Positions 18,229 to 27,684 are shown, numbered from the stretch's first letter. The stretch is 64,000 bases of DNA from Pseudovibrio japonicus (GCF_014651595.1 NZ_BMXE01000003.1:434001-498000), one strand, 5' to 3'. The notes: generated from the letters alone by a model not told the origin. Program-made: numbers and translations.

Positions 18229-19446
18229 TTACTCAGCTCCGACCGCTTGAGGTTGGCGTGTTGGGACCCAAACCGTTTCCATGCCAGGTTCCGGATTGCG
18301 TGGGATCATGCGGCTGAGGACCAGACTGATGGCAGCCATTGATGCGCCTGCAATGAACACCAGTGCGGGTGAGAAGAGCCAGATGGTGCCGAAGACCACC
18401 GGGATGACCACTGCTGCGATGTGGTTGATGGTGAAGTCAAGGGCGGAGGTTGGGGCGATGTCAGCTGGATCAGCGATTTTCTGGAAGTAGGTTTTCATGG
18501 CGATGGCCATGGCGAAGAAAGCATGGTCGATCACGTAAAGGGCGCCAGCCACATACACGTTGGTGACGAAGGCGTAGGACAGGAAGACGATGATCAGGCC
18601 GATGTATTCGCAGGTTAGGGCAGTTCGTTCGCCAACGCGGCCAATAAAGGCGCCGATTTTGGGAGCGAGGAACATGTTGATTGCACCGTTGAGCAGGAAC
18701 AGCGCAGCAACTTCGTGCACCTCGTAGCCAAATCGCTCAACCATCAGGAAGCCTGCGAAGACGGTGAAGATTTGACGGCGAGCACCGCTCATGAAGGTGA
18801 GGGCGTAGTACAACCAATAGCGTTTGCGCAGGATCAGCTTCTTATGCTGCTCGACGTGTGCTTTGTATTTCGGGAAGGCCACGGCAGCGAAGACGGTTAG
18901 CGCCATGCCAGCGACACCCGCCCAAAGGAAGACCTGCTCATAGGAGAGGTCGAACGTCTTCCAGCTGAGCATGATCGCGCCGTAGATGAGCAATGAGACC
19001 AGTGATGAGACGGCGATGATCTTACCAAGCAGCGCCGGTGCGTCTTTCTTCGGCAGCCACTGAAGGGACAAAGATTGCTTGAGGGTCTCGTAGTAGTGGA
19101 AGCCGAAGGACATGATGAGCGTGGTGGCGTAAAAGCCGATTGCGGAGGGGAAGTACCCGGTAATTGCAATGCCGAAGCCCATGAGCCCCAAAGAGATGAG
19201 CGTGAAGGTCTGCTCTTTGAAGATCAGCAGCATAAAAATGACGGTGAAGGCCAGCAGACCCGGAATCTCGCGGATGGACTGCTGAATACCGATTTCCTGC
19301 CCTGTAAAGTCGAGTGTGTTAACGGCAAAGTTATTGACGAGGTTCCACCACACAGAGAACGAAAGCTGTGAGGCGACAGTGAGAACCAATAGGAAGACAA
19401 AGGGTGAGCGCCAATCGGCTCTGATGTCTTTTATAATATTCAACAT
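18229..19446 (-). CDS. MFS transporter
   Basis: 405 residues with about 11-12 predicted membrane helices in two halves, beginning FVFLLVLTVASQLSFSVWW. The loop after the second segment (TGQEIGIQQSIREIPGLLAF) and the central cytoplasmic loop (KYKAHVEQHKKLILRKRYWL) fit a major facilitator with a two-times-six layout. The substrate is unknown. It is divergent from an AraC-family regulator with a cupin sensor, the layout of E. coli nimT-nimR (2-nitroimidazole efflux) and similar exporter-regulator pairs. Confidence 0.85.
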   Translation of the reverse strand: MLNIIKDIRADWRSPFVFLLVLTVASQLSFSVWWNLVNNFAVNTLDFTGQEIGIQQSIREIPGLLAFTVIFMLLIFKEQTFTLISLGLMGFGIAITGYFPSAIGFYATTLIMSFGFHYYETLKQSLSLQWLPKKDAPALLGKIIAVSSLVSLLIYGAIMLSWKTFDLSYEQVFLWAGVAGMALTVFAAVAFPKYKAHVEQHKKLILRKRYWLYYALTFMSGARRQIFTVFAGFLMVERFGYEVHEVAALFLLNGAINMFLAPKIGAFIGRVGERTALTCEYIGLIIVFLSYAFVTNVYVAGALYVIDHAFFAMAIAMKTYFQKIADPADIAPTSALDFTINHIAAVVIPVVFGTIWLFSPALVFIAGASMAAISLVLSRMIPRNPEPGMETVWVPTRQPQAVGAE

Positions 19447-19461
19447 GGGGCTTCCGTCTTA

Positions 19462-19501
19462 TAAATAAGCTTTGCAATTTAATAAGCGAAAAGTTTATTT
19501 A
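19462..19501. promoter_or_regulatory. Inverted repeat between MFS and AraC genes
   Basis: TAAATAAGCTTT and AAAGTTTATTTA (11 of 12 positions pair) flank a 16-base centre in the 108-bp divergent intergenic region. A candidate operator for the AraC regulator, by position only. Confidence 0.4.
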
Positions 19502-19554
19502 CGTGATAGCACTAGTTTGCCAAAAAATGTTCTGGAGTCGCCAAGAGGTGTCTG

Positions 19555-20343
19555 ATGCCCATTCACACTGACGTTTTCAGGGATCCACATGAGGTTGATC
19601 GCCCACAACCCATTGTTGCTTTCGCGGAAGATAAGCCCAAGGATCAGCATAGCGAACCGCATTCACATGCACGGGGGCAGCTGGTTCACATCCTGCAGGG
19701 GTCGACGACAGTGTTCACCGAAATGGGGACGTTTATTGTTCCGCCAGAGCGAGCCGTGTGGATTCCGGGGGGCATGGTGCACAGACCGGTGTATCCAGCT
19801 AAAACGCAGTTTCGCAGTTTGTATCTGCGTGAGGATTGGTCGGCTCGGCTCTCCGATAAGCCGGTTGTTGTGCAGGTGACGCCTTTGCTCAGAGAACTGA
19901 TACAGGAGATTATGGCTGCGCCCCGGGACTATGCGCTTGATGGGCCGACGGCACGAGTCGCGCAGGTGATTGTGGATCAGCTGAAGAGTTTGCCCGATGC
20001 ACCGCTGCAATTGCCCATGCCAATCAATCACGCGCTGCTGAAAGAGCTTTGCCAGTCGATCCTGCGGTGTCCTGCTCATTTGCCAAGCCTTGCGGATGCC
20101 GCGGAACGCACGCTTATGTCGCAACGCACGTTTGAGCGTCGGTTCTTTGCTGAAACGGGCGGTTGGAGCTATCGCAAGTGGTGTGGGCAAGCCAAGCTGT
20201 TTCGTGCGCTCGAACTGCTCTCGGCGGGCAGGAGTGTGGGGGATGTGGCCTTTAAGCTTGGCTACGAGGGGCCGAGCCCGTTTATCTCGCAGTTCCGCAA
20301 AGCGTTTGGAACAACGCCGGGGAAGTACTTCAAGGTGAAGTAG
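19555..20343 (+). CDS. AraC family regulator with N-terminal cupin
   Basis: 262 residues. The N-terminal cupin holds HSEPHSHARGQLVHILQGST, with metal-site-like histidines, and WIPGGMVHRPVYP. The C-terminal double helix-turn-helix (about 160-262) contains LADAAERTLMSQRTFERRF and VGDVAFKLGYEGPSPFISQF, ending FGTTPGKYF, all standard for AraC. The GAGGTG site precedes ATG 19555. This cupin-AraC type regulates a divergent MFS exporter in several bacteria (NimR/YeaM), so the transporter at 18229 is the likely target. Confidence 0.92.
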   Translation: MPIHTDVFRDPHEVDRPQPIVAFAEDKPKDQHSEPHSHARGQLVHILQGSTTVFTEMGTFIVPPERAVWIPGGMVHRPVYPAKTQFRSLYLREDWSARLSDKPVVVQVTPLLRELIQEIMAAPRDYALDGPTARVAQVIVDQLKSLPDAPLQLPMPINHALLKELCQSILRCPAHLPSLADAAERTLMSQRTFERRFFAETGGWSYRKWCGQAKLFRALELLSAGRSVGDVAFKLGYEGPSPFISQFRKAFGTTPGKYFKVK

Positions 20344-20350
20344 GTAAGAG

Positions 20351-22057
20351 TTACCTGGTGCCGCTGCAGGCGCGGATGAACTGGCGTACAGGCTTGGCGC
20401 TGCCCTTAAGGCTGACGTTGTAGGTGGCATAACCACCCAGATTGACCTCGAGTTCATGATCTCTGGCCATGCGGACCCATAGGGATGAGCCGTTGCTGAG
20501 GGTGAGAAGCGGTAGTGGAACGCCAGATTCAGGATCCAGCGCGCTGCCAACACCCACGAAACTTTCTGTGAAGCGGCGTGCGGCAAGAGAGATCAGCAGG
20601 CTGTCGCCTTGCTGCAAACTGGGTACGGGGCGCTGGAACATGATCTCTATGTCACCGCTGCCAGCCAAGCAACGGGCGTAGAAGTCAATGTCGTCGGTCT
20701 CCGGCACACCATGTACCAAAACCGCTCCTTGGTCCTCGCCATCGCCAACAGGGAGGCCAGCGGCCCAGACATAAGGTCCGTCATAGCCATTTTGCGGTGC
20801 TCTTTCCCGTGAGAAGGTGTCGGGATTTGGCAGGAGGTCTTGCGTGATCAGGTCGCTGTTTTGCTCATGAAACACAAAGTGCTGTGCGGTGTTGCCTCGG
20901 CGATTGAGAGCGCAGGAGAAGTTGAAGGGGACGTAGAGCCCCTGATTTTGGTAGACACCGCGGCCAGCCAGTTTGTCGCCTGTGCGGGCGAGCACGGGCT
21001 TCTGATTCATCTGTTGGCTGTTGAAGGTGCCAAGGCCCAGATAGACTTGTGGTAGTTCAGAAAGGGAGTTCTTGGATGCGATGACCTTGCTGCCAAGTTT
21101 GGCGCAGGCGCGGCGGGCGTTCCAAAGAGGCTCGGCAGTATTGAACGCCAGATCATCTTCCGGCGCTATCTGGCTGTTTTCCAGTGGTGGCAGGTCCTGA
21201 GTGACTACGTGCACCGGAGGGGCTGCTGGCGGGGAAGTGCTATCCTGCTTCAGCTTGTAATAACAAGCTTTTCTGGAGGAGGGGGCTGGGTCGCCAAATA
21301 CATCTGTACGGCAGTGAACTTCGTCCTCTGCGGTCTTTTCGTAAAACGCGCCGGGTTTGCCGAAGCGTACAGTTGTTGCATAGGGTAGCTCGCAGACCTG
21401 AAACTCCAACGCGCATTTACGCCAGCCGTCCTGCGTGAATTCAGGCAGTTGGGGGATCGGGGTGATTACACCGGCGGCGCTTGCGGATTTGACTTGCTGC
21501 TGGACAGAGGAGGAGCTGGCGCTGACTGTGTCTACCGTCTTGCGGGCATAGGGCTTGTTGCCAACGTAAAAGATGCCTGCGCAGCCTTTGTCTGTCCAAA
21601 GATACGATGGGACAACGCCCCAGCTCTCGTTGAGCTTGCACAGTGCGTTGGAGGTTTGACGCAGCAGCTGCACATAGTTGCGGTTGGCGTTTGAGACCTT
21701 ACACTTGGTGTAGCTTGCGTTTTGTGAAGCGCAGATAAGAACGTTGGTGCCGTCCAGGCGATCAGGTGTGTTGGCCACATGGTTTGCGGTTGAGGGCCGG
21801 TGGGTTGCACCACTGCGCTGAACGTAGTCGTCTTCGGGCTCGCTGGTAAGGGTGCTCGTCAGGCAGTCGATGAACTCAGGACTGTCCAGAGCTGCGCTGG
21901 TTTTGTCGAGGCAGCTTTCAATCACCAGAGCTGGAATAAGCGCGTTGATTGGTGGAATGGACGTTGCGTTGGCAGTGGCAGCAAGGAACGGTGCAATGAA
22001 GGCAAGGGTGCCTGCAGATGTCCTTGTAAACAGTTGCCACAAAAAAGTTTTGCTCAC
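20351..22057 (-). CDS. Secreted cysteine-rich protein with a DUF3011-like domain
   Basis: 568 residues with a signal peptide (residues 1 to about 31, ending ATANA). Residues about 105-167 resemble DUF3011: LICASQNASYTKCKV, LLRQTSNALC, then SWG, LWTDKGCAGIF, with C109, C119, C140 and C159 in the expected order. The remaining ~400 residues contain further paired cysteines (KCALEFQVCELPYATTV, CRTDVFGDP, CYYKL) and a C-terminal domain (GDSLLISLAARRFTESFVG, ending FIRACSGTR) that I do not recognise. It is predicted periplasmic or exported and disulphide-bonded. It converges with the AraC gene with only 7 bp between stops. No partner gene is adjacent and the function is unknown. Confidence 0.75.
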   Translation of the reverse strand: MSKTFLWQLFTRTSAGTLAFIAPFLAATANATSIPPINALIPALVIESCLDKTSAALDSPEFIDCLTSTLTSEPEDDYVQRSGATHRPSTANHVANTPDRLDGTNVLICASQNASYTKCKVSNANRNYVQLLRQTSNALCKLNESWGVVPSYLWTDKGCAGIFYVGNKPYARKTVDTVSASSSSVQQQVKSASAAGVITPIPQLPEFTQDGWRKCALEFQVCELPYATTVRFGKPGAFYEKTAEDEVHCRTDVFGDPAPSSRKACYYKLKQDSTSPPAAPPVHVVTQDLPPLENSQIAPEDDLAFNTAEPLWNARRACAKLGSKVIASKNSLSELPQVYLGLGTFNSQQMNQKPVLARTGDKLAGRGVYQNQGLYVPFNFSCALNRRGNTAQHFVFHEQNSDLITQDLLPNPDTFSRERAPQNGYDGPYVWAAGLPVGDGEDQGAVLVHGVPETDDIDFYARCLAGSGDIEIMFQRPVPSLQQGDSLLISLAARRFTESFVGVGSALDPESGVPLPLLTLSNGSSLWVRMARDHELEVNLGGYATYNVSLKGSAKPVRQFIRACSGTR

Positions 22058-22254
22058 TGCATAGCCTCTCTTAGATCGTCTGGTGCCTTATTGCCTAACG
22101 CAATCAGCTTGCGCCCAGCTGAAACTTACTTGCCCCGCTCCTTATAAGTGGGTCGCAAGCACTCTCTAGCGGGCGCATTTGCTCTCTAAAACTTAATGCT
22201 ATTTGCAGTCTAGTTGGAAAATTCCCCAAAGGGGAAGATAAATCCGATGTGTTG

Positions 22255-23430
22255 CTAGCGGACAAGTTCCTTCATGGCTGAATCCAGACCTTCCAGCGTA
22301 AGCGGATACATGCGTTCGTCAAACAGCTCTTTCATCATGCGGATGGAATGAGTGTAATCCCAGTGCTGCTCGCGCACCGGATTGAGCCAGACCGCGCGTT
22401 GGTAAAGATCGGTGACGCGTTTGATCCAGACGTTTCCGGCTTCTTCGTTCCAATGCTCAACAGAGCCGCCCGGATACGTGATCTCATAGGGGCTCATGGA
22501 GGCATCTCCGATGAAGATCACTTTGTAATCGCTTGGGTATTTATGGAGAACATCCATTGTGTTGATGCGCTCTTTGTGACGGCGGCTGTTGTCCTTCCAG
22601 ACAAATTCATAAAGGCAATTGTGGAAGTAGAAGTACTCCATGACCTTAAATTCGGTCTTGGCTGCTGAGAACAGTTCCTCGCAGACGCGGATATGGTCAT
22701 CCATGGAGCCGCCGATGTCGAAGAACAGCAGCACTTTGACTGCGTTGCGCCGTTCCGGGCGCATGTGGATGTCGAGCAGGCCTTTGTGGGCAGTGGATTT
22801 GATGGTGTTGTCCAGATCAAGCTCGTCGGCCGCACCGGTTCTGGCAAACTTACGCAGGCGCTTCAGCGCGACCTTGATGTTGCGGGTGCCCAGTTCGACA
22901 GTGTCGTCTAGGTCCTTGAACTCGCGTTTGTCCCAGACTTTAACCGCACGGCGATGTCGGCTGCCCTCCTGCCCGATGCGAATGCCTTCGGGGTTATAGC
23001 CATAGGCTCCGAACGGAGAGGTACCGCCGGTGCCGATCCACTTGTTGCCGCCCTGATGACGTTCCTTTTGTTCTTCCAGCCGCTTTTGCAGCGTTTCCAT
23101 GAGCTTTTCAAAACCGCCCATGGATTCGATGAGTTTCTTTTCTTCTTCCGACAGGTGTTTTTCGGTGAGCTTGCGCAGCCATTCCTCTGGAATGTCCGTA
23201 GTTGGCACTTCGCTCATAAGATCAAGGCCGTTGAATGTGTGTCCAAAGACGCGGTCGAACTTGTCCAGATTGGCTTCGTCTTTGACCAGTGTTGTGCGGG
23301 CAAGGAAGTAGAAGTCTTCTACACGCTTGTAGGCCAGGTCAGCATCCAGGGCTTCCATAAGCGTCAGGTATTCGCGTACGGATACAGGTAAGCCAGCGGA
23401 TTTTAGCTCTTCGAAAAACTGAATAAACAT
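22255..23430 (-). CDS. VWA domain protein, CoxE family
   Basis: 391 residues. An N-terminal helical region (FFEELKSAGLPVSVREYLTL and YFLARTTLVKDEANLDKFDR) and a glycine-rich linker (NKWIGTGGTSPFGAYGYNPEG) lead into a von Willebrand A domain. Its metal site reads FDIGGSMDD (238-245) instead of the usual D-x-S-x-S, and a second conserved block is FIGDASMSPYEI (306-317). CoxE proteins work with MoxR AAA+ ATPases to load cofactors or remodel membrane complexes. The matching MoxR gene lies at 28337, five genes away on the same strand. The 197 bp upstream of the neighbouring 20351 gene contain no gene. Confidence 0.9.
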   Translation of the reverse strand: MFIQFFEELKSAGLPVSVREYLTLMEALDADLAYKRVEDFYFLARTTLVKDEANLDKFDRVFGHTFNGLDLMSEVPTTDIPEEWLRKLTEKHLSEEEKKLIESMGGFEKLMETLQKRLEEQKERHQGGNKWIGTGGTSPFGAYGYNPEGIRIGQEGSRHRRAVKVWDKREFKDLDDTVELGTRNIKVALKRLRKFARTGAADELDLDNTIKSTAHKGLLDIHMRPERRNAVKVLLFFDIGGSMDDHIRVCEELFSAAKTEFKVMEYFYFHNCLYEFVWKDNSRRHKERINTMDVLHKYPSDYKVIFIGDASMSPYEITYPGGSVEHWNEEAGNVWIKRVTDLYQRAVWLNPVREQHWDYTHSIRMMKELFDERMYPLTLEGLDSAMKELVR

Positions 23431-23504
23431 GGGGCCACACTATGCGAAAGGGTTGTGCGGTGTCGAGAGTGCATTTGACACCTTAGGCAAAAGCATAGGG
23501 GTTC

Positions 23505-24026
23505 TTAAGAGGCTCCTGCCCAGTCAACTGCCTTGGCCACATGTTGCTCGACAAAGTCATTCTTGCCTGCGCAATAGTCTGCAACATCCCCGTTGACGTC
23601 TTTTGCGATCTGTTTCTTCAGCTGCGCGTATTGCTCGCGGACTTCAGGGTGGGCTTTCAGGTAGTTGCGGAAGGCAAGATGGCGATGGGCATGTGGATCG
23701 CCAGTTATGAAAGCATGGAGATGGTGTGTGCGGTCATCGCCTCCCTTTTTAAAGTAGCGGCGCCCCTCAATGCCGTACTCGCCTTTGGCGACGTATCCGA
23801 TATTGATGAGTTTCTCGGATTGATCATCAAGTGCCTGAAGGTCTGAGACTTCCAGCAGGATGTCGATGATCGGTTTTGCAGCAAGGTTTGGCACGGACGT
23901 GCTGCCGATGTGGTGAATGTCTGTGACAATGTTCCCGAGCAGATCGTGCAAGGTCTTAGCTTCCTGCCGGAATTTCTCCGGCCAATGGTTTCTTGCTTCT
24001 ACCACTTTGACTTTTCGCATGATCAT
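23505..24026 (-). CDS. GrpB family nucleotidyltransferase-fold protein
   Basis: 173 residues. It has the GrpB signature IHHIGSTSVPNLAAKPIIDI, containing the GS...D-x-D nucleotidyltransferase-like motif (DILLEV), and DRTHHLHAFITGDPHAHRHL. Length matches the family (UPF0157). ATG 24026 has AGGA six bases upstream. The biochemical role of GrpB proteins is not established. It is separated by 74-84 bp from its neighbours. Confidence 0.9.
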   Translation of the reverse strand: MIMRKVKVVEARNHWPEKFRQEAKTLHDLLGNIVTDIHHIGSTSVPNLAAKPIIDILLEVSDLQALDDQSEKLINIGYVAKGEYGIEGRRYFKKGGDDRTHHLHAFITGDPHAHRHLAFRNYLKAHPEVREQYAQLKKQIAKDVNGDVADYCAGKNDFVEQHVAKAVDWAGAS

Positions 24027-24110
24027 GGCTCTTCCTGTTGCCGCCTCTCATCAGAACCTTGAGCCTATCAAGGTGCGGAGCGGATGTGCAGGGCTGGTAT
24101 CAGAATTTCA

Positions 24111-25169
24111 TCAATCCTGATCGGCAACCTCATCCGGTGCAGATTTTGTGATCTCGCTCATCAACTCTGAGAGTGATGGGCCTTTGGTGGCTATGAACGG
24201 GGCGGGGCGGCAGGTCTGTATGGCGGCAACGCCGATACGAGCGGTGAGGAAGCCGTTGACCAATCCTTCGCCAAGGCGGGCGGAAAGTTTTGCTGCCAAG
24301 CCCTGACCGATGAACTGTTCCACCAAACTATCACCAGCTGCCATGCCACCTGTTACAGCCAGATGGGCGGCAACGTCGCGCGCCAGACGCCAGAAACCAA
24401 GTGTGCCGGGACGAGCGCCATAGAGGCGAGAGACACGGCGGACGATGCGCAGGTTCTCATAGAGTACGATCAGGATATCGACGAGCGCGCGGGGGGACAG
24501 CGCCGTGATAACGGAAACCCGCTTGGCGCTTTCCATAACAATAAGGCGTGCGCGGGCATCAAGCGGTGCCAACAGGTCACGCTCCGCCAACTTGACCAAG
24601 TCCCTGCCATCAATGATTTCTTGCGTATGCCCTATGAGCAAGGTGCGGCCATGGGCCGTTTCTGGACGGTCTGCGTAAAGTGCCATCAGCTTTTGGAGTG
24701 CGGCGCGGGCTTCCTTATCGCTATCATTGTCGGCGGCGGTCTGCAGGTCATCACGGATATGGTCGATTTGCTCCAGCCGTGACAGGGAGCGCCATTCTTT
24801 GATGAACAGTCCGATCAGGCCAAGGAAGGCCAGGACAGTGAGGCCTACGGCTGTCCAGCCGAGCCAGTCATAGCGGGCAAAGAGATCTCTGATGAGGCTG
24901 TCGACTGCCAGACCAATCGCAAGCGAGAGTAGACCACCACCACCAATGGCAATGATCTTGCTCCAGCGGCTTACTGCTGGCTTTGGTTCTGGTGCGATGT
25001 TGTTTTGCGGCAGAGCGAGTGCGCTTTCGTCCTCTTCTGAGACGACAGCTTCGGAGGATAAAGGTTCCTGAGCGAACTCTCCTTCCAGCCGGACGGAACT
25101 GTCATCCAGTTTGAATGCCTTTGGCGCACGGCGTGTCTGAGGCTTATGCTGCGTTTTCTTGTTGGTCAT
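24111..25169 (-). CDS. ycjF: YcjF-family membrane protein (TIGR01620/DUF697)
   Basis: 352 residues. A variable charged N-terminus of ~70 residues precedes two membrane helices (about 73-92 and 104-124). The C-terminal DUF697 helical domain contains LYENLRIVRRVSRLYGARPG and VTGGMAAGDSLVEQFIGQGL, then ARLGEGLVNGFLTARIGVAA. Its ATG overlaps the stop of ycjX by the sequence ATGA, so the two are translationally coupled. In enterobacteria ycjX-ycjF follow the phage shock genes; no psp genes are seen here. The molecular role is not known. Confidence 0.92.
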   Translation of the reverse strand: MTNKKTQHKPQTRRAPKAFKLDDSSVRLEGEFAQEPLSSEAVVSEEDESALALPQNNIAPEPKPAVSRWSKIIAIGGGGLLSLAIGLAVDSLIRDLFARYDWLGWTAVGLTVLAFLGLIGLFIKEWRSLSRLEQIDHIRDDLQTAADNDSDKEARAALQKLMALYADRPETAHGRTLLIGHTQEIIDGRDLVKLAERDLLAPLDARARLIVMESAKRVSVITALSPRALVDILIVLYENLRIVRRVSRLYGARPGTLGFWRLARDVAAHLAVTGGMAAGDSLVEQFIGQGLAAKLSARLGEGLVNGFLTARIGVAAIQTCRPAPFIATKGPSLSELMSEITKSAPDEVADQD

Positions 25170-26662
25170 GCGAGTTTGTCTCCCAGCAAGAATTCCATTG
25201 CTCTGTCCAGCCGGATGTGCGGGAGGGACAAGGTGAGCCCTTCTGCGGTGCGTTCCAATTTTGGCGGGCGGAAGCGGACATATTTGAGTGCGGTTTGATC
25301 CTCTGCTTCCGTGCGGTCTTGCTCTTCGGCAAACAGGTCACTGAGGTCCTCGGGTAAGTCTCCGGGGAAGATGGCCGCTTCTTCTTCGCCATCAAACTGT
25401 ATGTCGCCGATGGTCTCTGCGGGCATTGGAGTGCCGAGCAGGGCAGGGGTTTCCACGCCGTCATGGTGAACCGTGGCTTGCCGTGTAGATCTAACGGAGG
25501 CAAGGGCGAGTGTTTCGACTGACGCTCCGGAGAACTCTGCGCGGTTGATTGCCTGTTGGACCAGCTGCTGCAAAAGCTTTTCGAGATGCTCGTGATCCTC
25601 TCGGCGCAGATGGTCTGCCTTTGTTGCGGCAAACAGAATGCGGTTGATCTTACGGGAGAGGATTGAAGACAGCCAGCTGGATTTGCCGGGTCGGAAGGCT
25701 CCCATAATCTCTGTCAGGGCCTGACTGAGGTCGTCCAGTGCTGCTGGTCCGGCATTGATGGCGGTGAGCGCGTCCACGAGCACGATTTGCCTGTCGAGCT
25801 TTGCGAAGTGGTTCTTGAAGAACGGTCTGACAACGTGCTTGCGATAGGCCTCGTAGCGGCGCTCCATAATGGCAAGGAGGGTGCCTGCCTTCGGTTTGAC
25901 CTGCGTGCTGCCAAGATCTAGCGGCGCGAACGTTAGGGCGGGGGTTCCCTTCATATCCCCGGGCATGAGGAAGCGTCCAGGAGGCAGCATTGATAGAGCG
26001 TTTTCATCATCCCGGCAGCGGCTCAGATACGTTGTGAAGGTGTTCGCCAGATCGCGGGCAACGTCCTCTGAAAATTCTTCGTGCAACTTGTCCTGATGGC
26101 GGGCCAGCGTGGACAGGAATTCGGCGGACAGGTCCGGCCTTGCTTTGGCGCGCTTAAGGGCTTCCTTCGAGAATTGGCGAAAGTCCTGACGCAGCAGAAC
26201 CAGATCAAGAAGCCATTCACCGGGATAGTCCACGATGTCAAGGTGAAGCTTGCCACCACCCAGCTGGCGGCTCAGGAAGGTGGCCGATTCATATTCAATG
26301 GTCAGGCGCAGCTGAGAAATCTGATGGGTGGAGTCTGGCCAGAGGCGTTCCTTTGTCAGCGTTTCAACATGCTGCTCATAGTTGAAACGTGGTACATCAT
26401 CATCCGGTTGTGGTTGAAGATAAGCGCGGGCGAGCCGTCCTGTGCCTGCTGCATCAAGCAGCGGCAGACGGCCACCAGCGATGAGGTTGTGAACGAGGGC
26501 CGAAATAAAGACCGTTTTGCCGGACCGGGCCAAACCGGTCACGCCCAGACGCACGGTCGGAACCGTCAGGTCGACCGCTGACTCAGCGAAATTATCGAGC
26601 GCTGTCTGCGCGTCGGTCAGCGCAAGTCTTGCGTTTTTAAATAATGAATTCAGTGGGCTCAC
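25166..26662 (-). CDS. ycjX: YcjX family P-loop GTPase-like protein (DUF463)
   Basis: 498 residues. The P-loop is GLARSGKT at residues 43-50. The rest has the DUF463 pattern, including LHLDIVDYPGEWLLDLVLL (a DxxG-like switch region), RFLMPGDMKGTPALTFAPLD and KINRILFAATKADHLRRED, where TKAD is the G4 motif. It is predicted to be cytosolic or peripheral and to act with YcjF, whose start codon overlaps its stop. E. coli YcjX is stress-induced with the psp genes; the substrate is unknown. The gene starts with a GGAGGAT site 8 bp upstream. Confidence 0.93.
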   Translation of the reverse strand: MSPLNSLFKNARLALTDAQTALDNFAESAVDLTVPTVRLGVTGLARSGKTVFISALVHNLIAGGRLPLLDAAGTGRLARAYLQPQPDDDVPRFNYEQHVETLTKERLWPDSTHQISQLRLTIEYESATFLSRQLGGGKLHLDIVDYPGEWLLDLVLLRQDFRQFSKEALKRAKARPDLSAEFLSTLARHQDKLHEEFSEDVARDLANTFTTYLSRCRDDENALSMLPPGRFLMPGDMKGTPALTFAPLDLGSTQVKPKAGTLLAIMERRYEAYRKHVVRPFFKNHFAKLDRQIVLVDALTAINAGPAALDDLSQALTEIMGAFRPGKSSWLSSILSRKINRILFAATKADHLRREDHEHLEKLLQQLVQQAINRAEFSGASVETLALASVRSTRQATVHHDGVETPALLGTPMPAETIGDIQFDGEEEAAIFPGDLPEDLSDLFAEEQDRTEAEDQTALKYVRFRPPKLERTAEGLTLSLPHIRLDRAMEFLLGDKLA

Positions 26663-26754
26663 AGATCATCCTCCAAAGAACGATGTGGGCGTTCTTTAGA
26701 GGAATACAATCGCAAAATACTTGAAAATTGTTAGGTGGTGCAAAATTTTCCTAG

Positions 26755-27285
26755 TCAGGAACCGGAGACAGCCTGCAGATGCCGTGGTTGATAGTAGGAG
26801 ACGATTGTACCCTTCTGGCGTTCAATTTCTGACCAGCGGTGCTCTTCAAAGTCGATGGCTGTCAGGGTTCCAGTGGGATATTTGGATTGGATCTGGGCGA
26901 TATACTCAGGGTTGCCTTTGCCGGCGAGCTCAAGTGCAGTGTCCTGAATGGCCGTGTTGTGTCCGATCACGAGGACAGTATCAAAGCCGCCGCCATATGC
27001 GCGGATCGCGTCGATGTAGTCGCCTTCGCTGGAATTGTAGAGGTCTCTGAGAAGCTGGATGCGGGTGTCACAACGCAGGTATGGCATAATTTCCATAAGT
27101 GTCTGACGTGTGCGCAATGCAGTGGAGCATAAGATCAGTTTTGGATGAAGATGATGCTCGTGGATGTGTGCGCCGAGCTTTGCTGCAGCTTTCCAGCCGC
27201 TGGTATTGAGTGCACGATCGTGGTCATGGACACCTTCGTCACCCCAGTCGGATTTTGCGTGGCGTACCAGCATCAGGTGAAGCAT
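26755..27285 (-). CDS. SixA-type histidine phosphatase
   Basis: 176 residues. The catalytic start is MLHLMLVRHAKSDWGDEG with the RHG-type motif RHAKS (histidine at 9). The second conserved block is LILCSTALRTRQTLMEI, and the late histidine is in VLVIGHNTAIQD. SixA proteins remove phosphate from phosphohistidine, including on Hpt domains and the nitrogen PTS protein NPr. An orphan Hpt protein is encoded at 17381, but a link is only speculation. It stands alone, with an AT-rich stretch upstream. Confidence 0.9.
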   Translation of the reverse strand: MLHLMLVRHAKSDWGDEGVHDHDRALNTSGWKAAAKLGAHIHEHHLHPKLILCSTALRTRQTLMEIMPYLRCDTRIQLLRDLYNSSEGDYIDAIRAYGGGFDTVLVIGHNTAIQDTALELAGKGNPEYIAQIQSKYPTGTLTAIDFEEHRWSEIERQKGTIVSYYQPRHLQAVSGS

Positions 27286-27684
27286 GTGTGATCCTCCATT
27301 TATACGTTATTACTTAAGCTTCCCAATAGGAAGAAATCATATAAATTGTATTTGTACTGTACTTCTATATTGCATTGCAGCATTTATTGCTGTCTTGGTT
27401 TGTTGTTACTTGCTTTATTTCTGTTTGAAACCTACATGCTTTTCTATTGATTTGGAAGTCGATAGTATTCCCCTAATAGTATGGGGTTTATGTTTTGTAA
27501 TTACTGAAATATTTATTTGTGCTTCATGCATTAACAATGAGCTCAATTCACCCATATTTTCATAGCTCTGAGCATGCAAAAGGGTTAAGGCCGCGGCTTC
27601 GGCTGCTCTTAATGAAATCTACTTTGGTATGAATGCTGCATTGATTGCGCTGAGCTGTTCGGTCGAGCTGCGTTCGTCGCGGCC
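27286..27684. other. AT-rich intergenic region with a doubtful small ORF
   Basis: From about 27296 to 27560 the sequence is markedly richer in A+T than its surroundings. On the plus strand an uninterrupted frame from ATG 27284 to 27565 would encode 93 residues, very hydrophobic and cysteine-rich, with two membrane-like segments (CTVLLYCIAAFIAVLVCCYL and IVWGLCFVITEIF). It has no ribosome site and begins inside the SixA start codon region, so I do not call it a gene. The rest of the stretch holds nothing I can recognise. Confidence 0.5.

Noticed and set aside
27284-27565. 93-codon hydrophobic frame as a gene
   Set aside because: No ribosome site, starts within the SixA start region, and hydrophobicity follows from AT-rich DNA; kept only as an observation.
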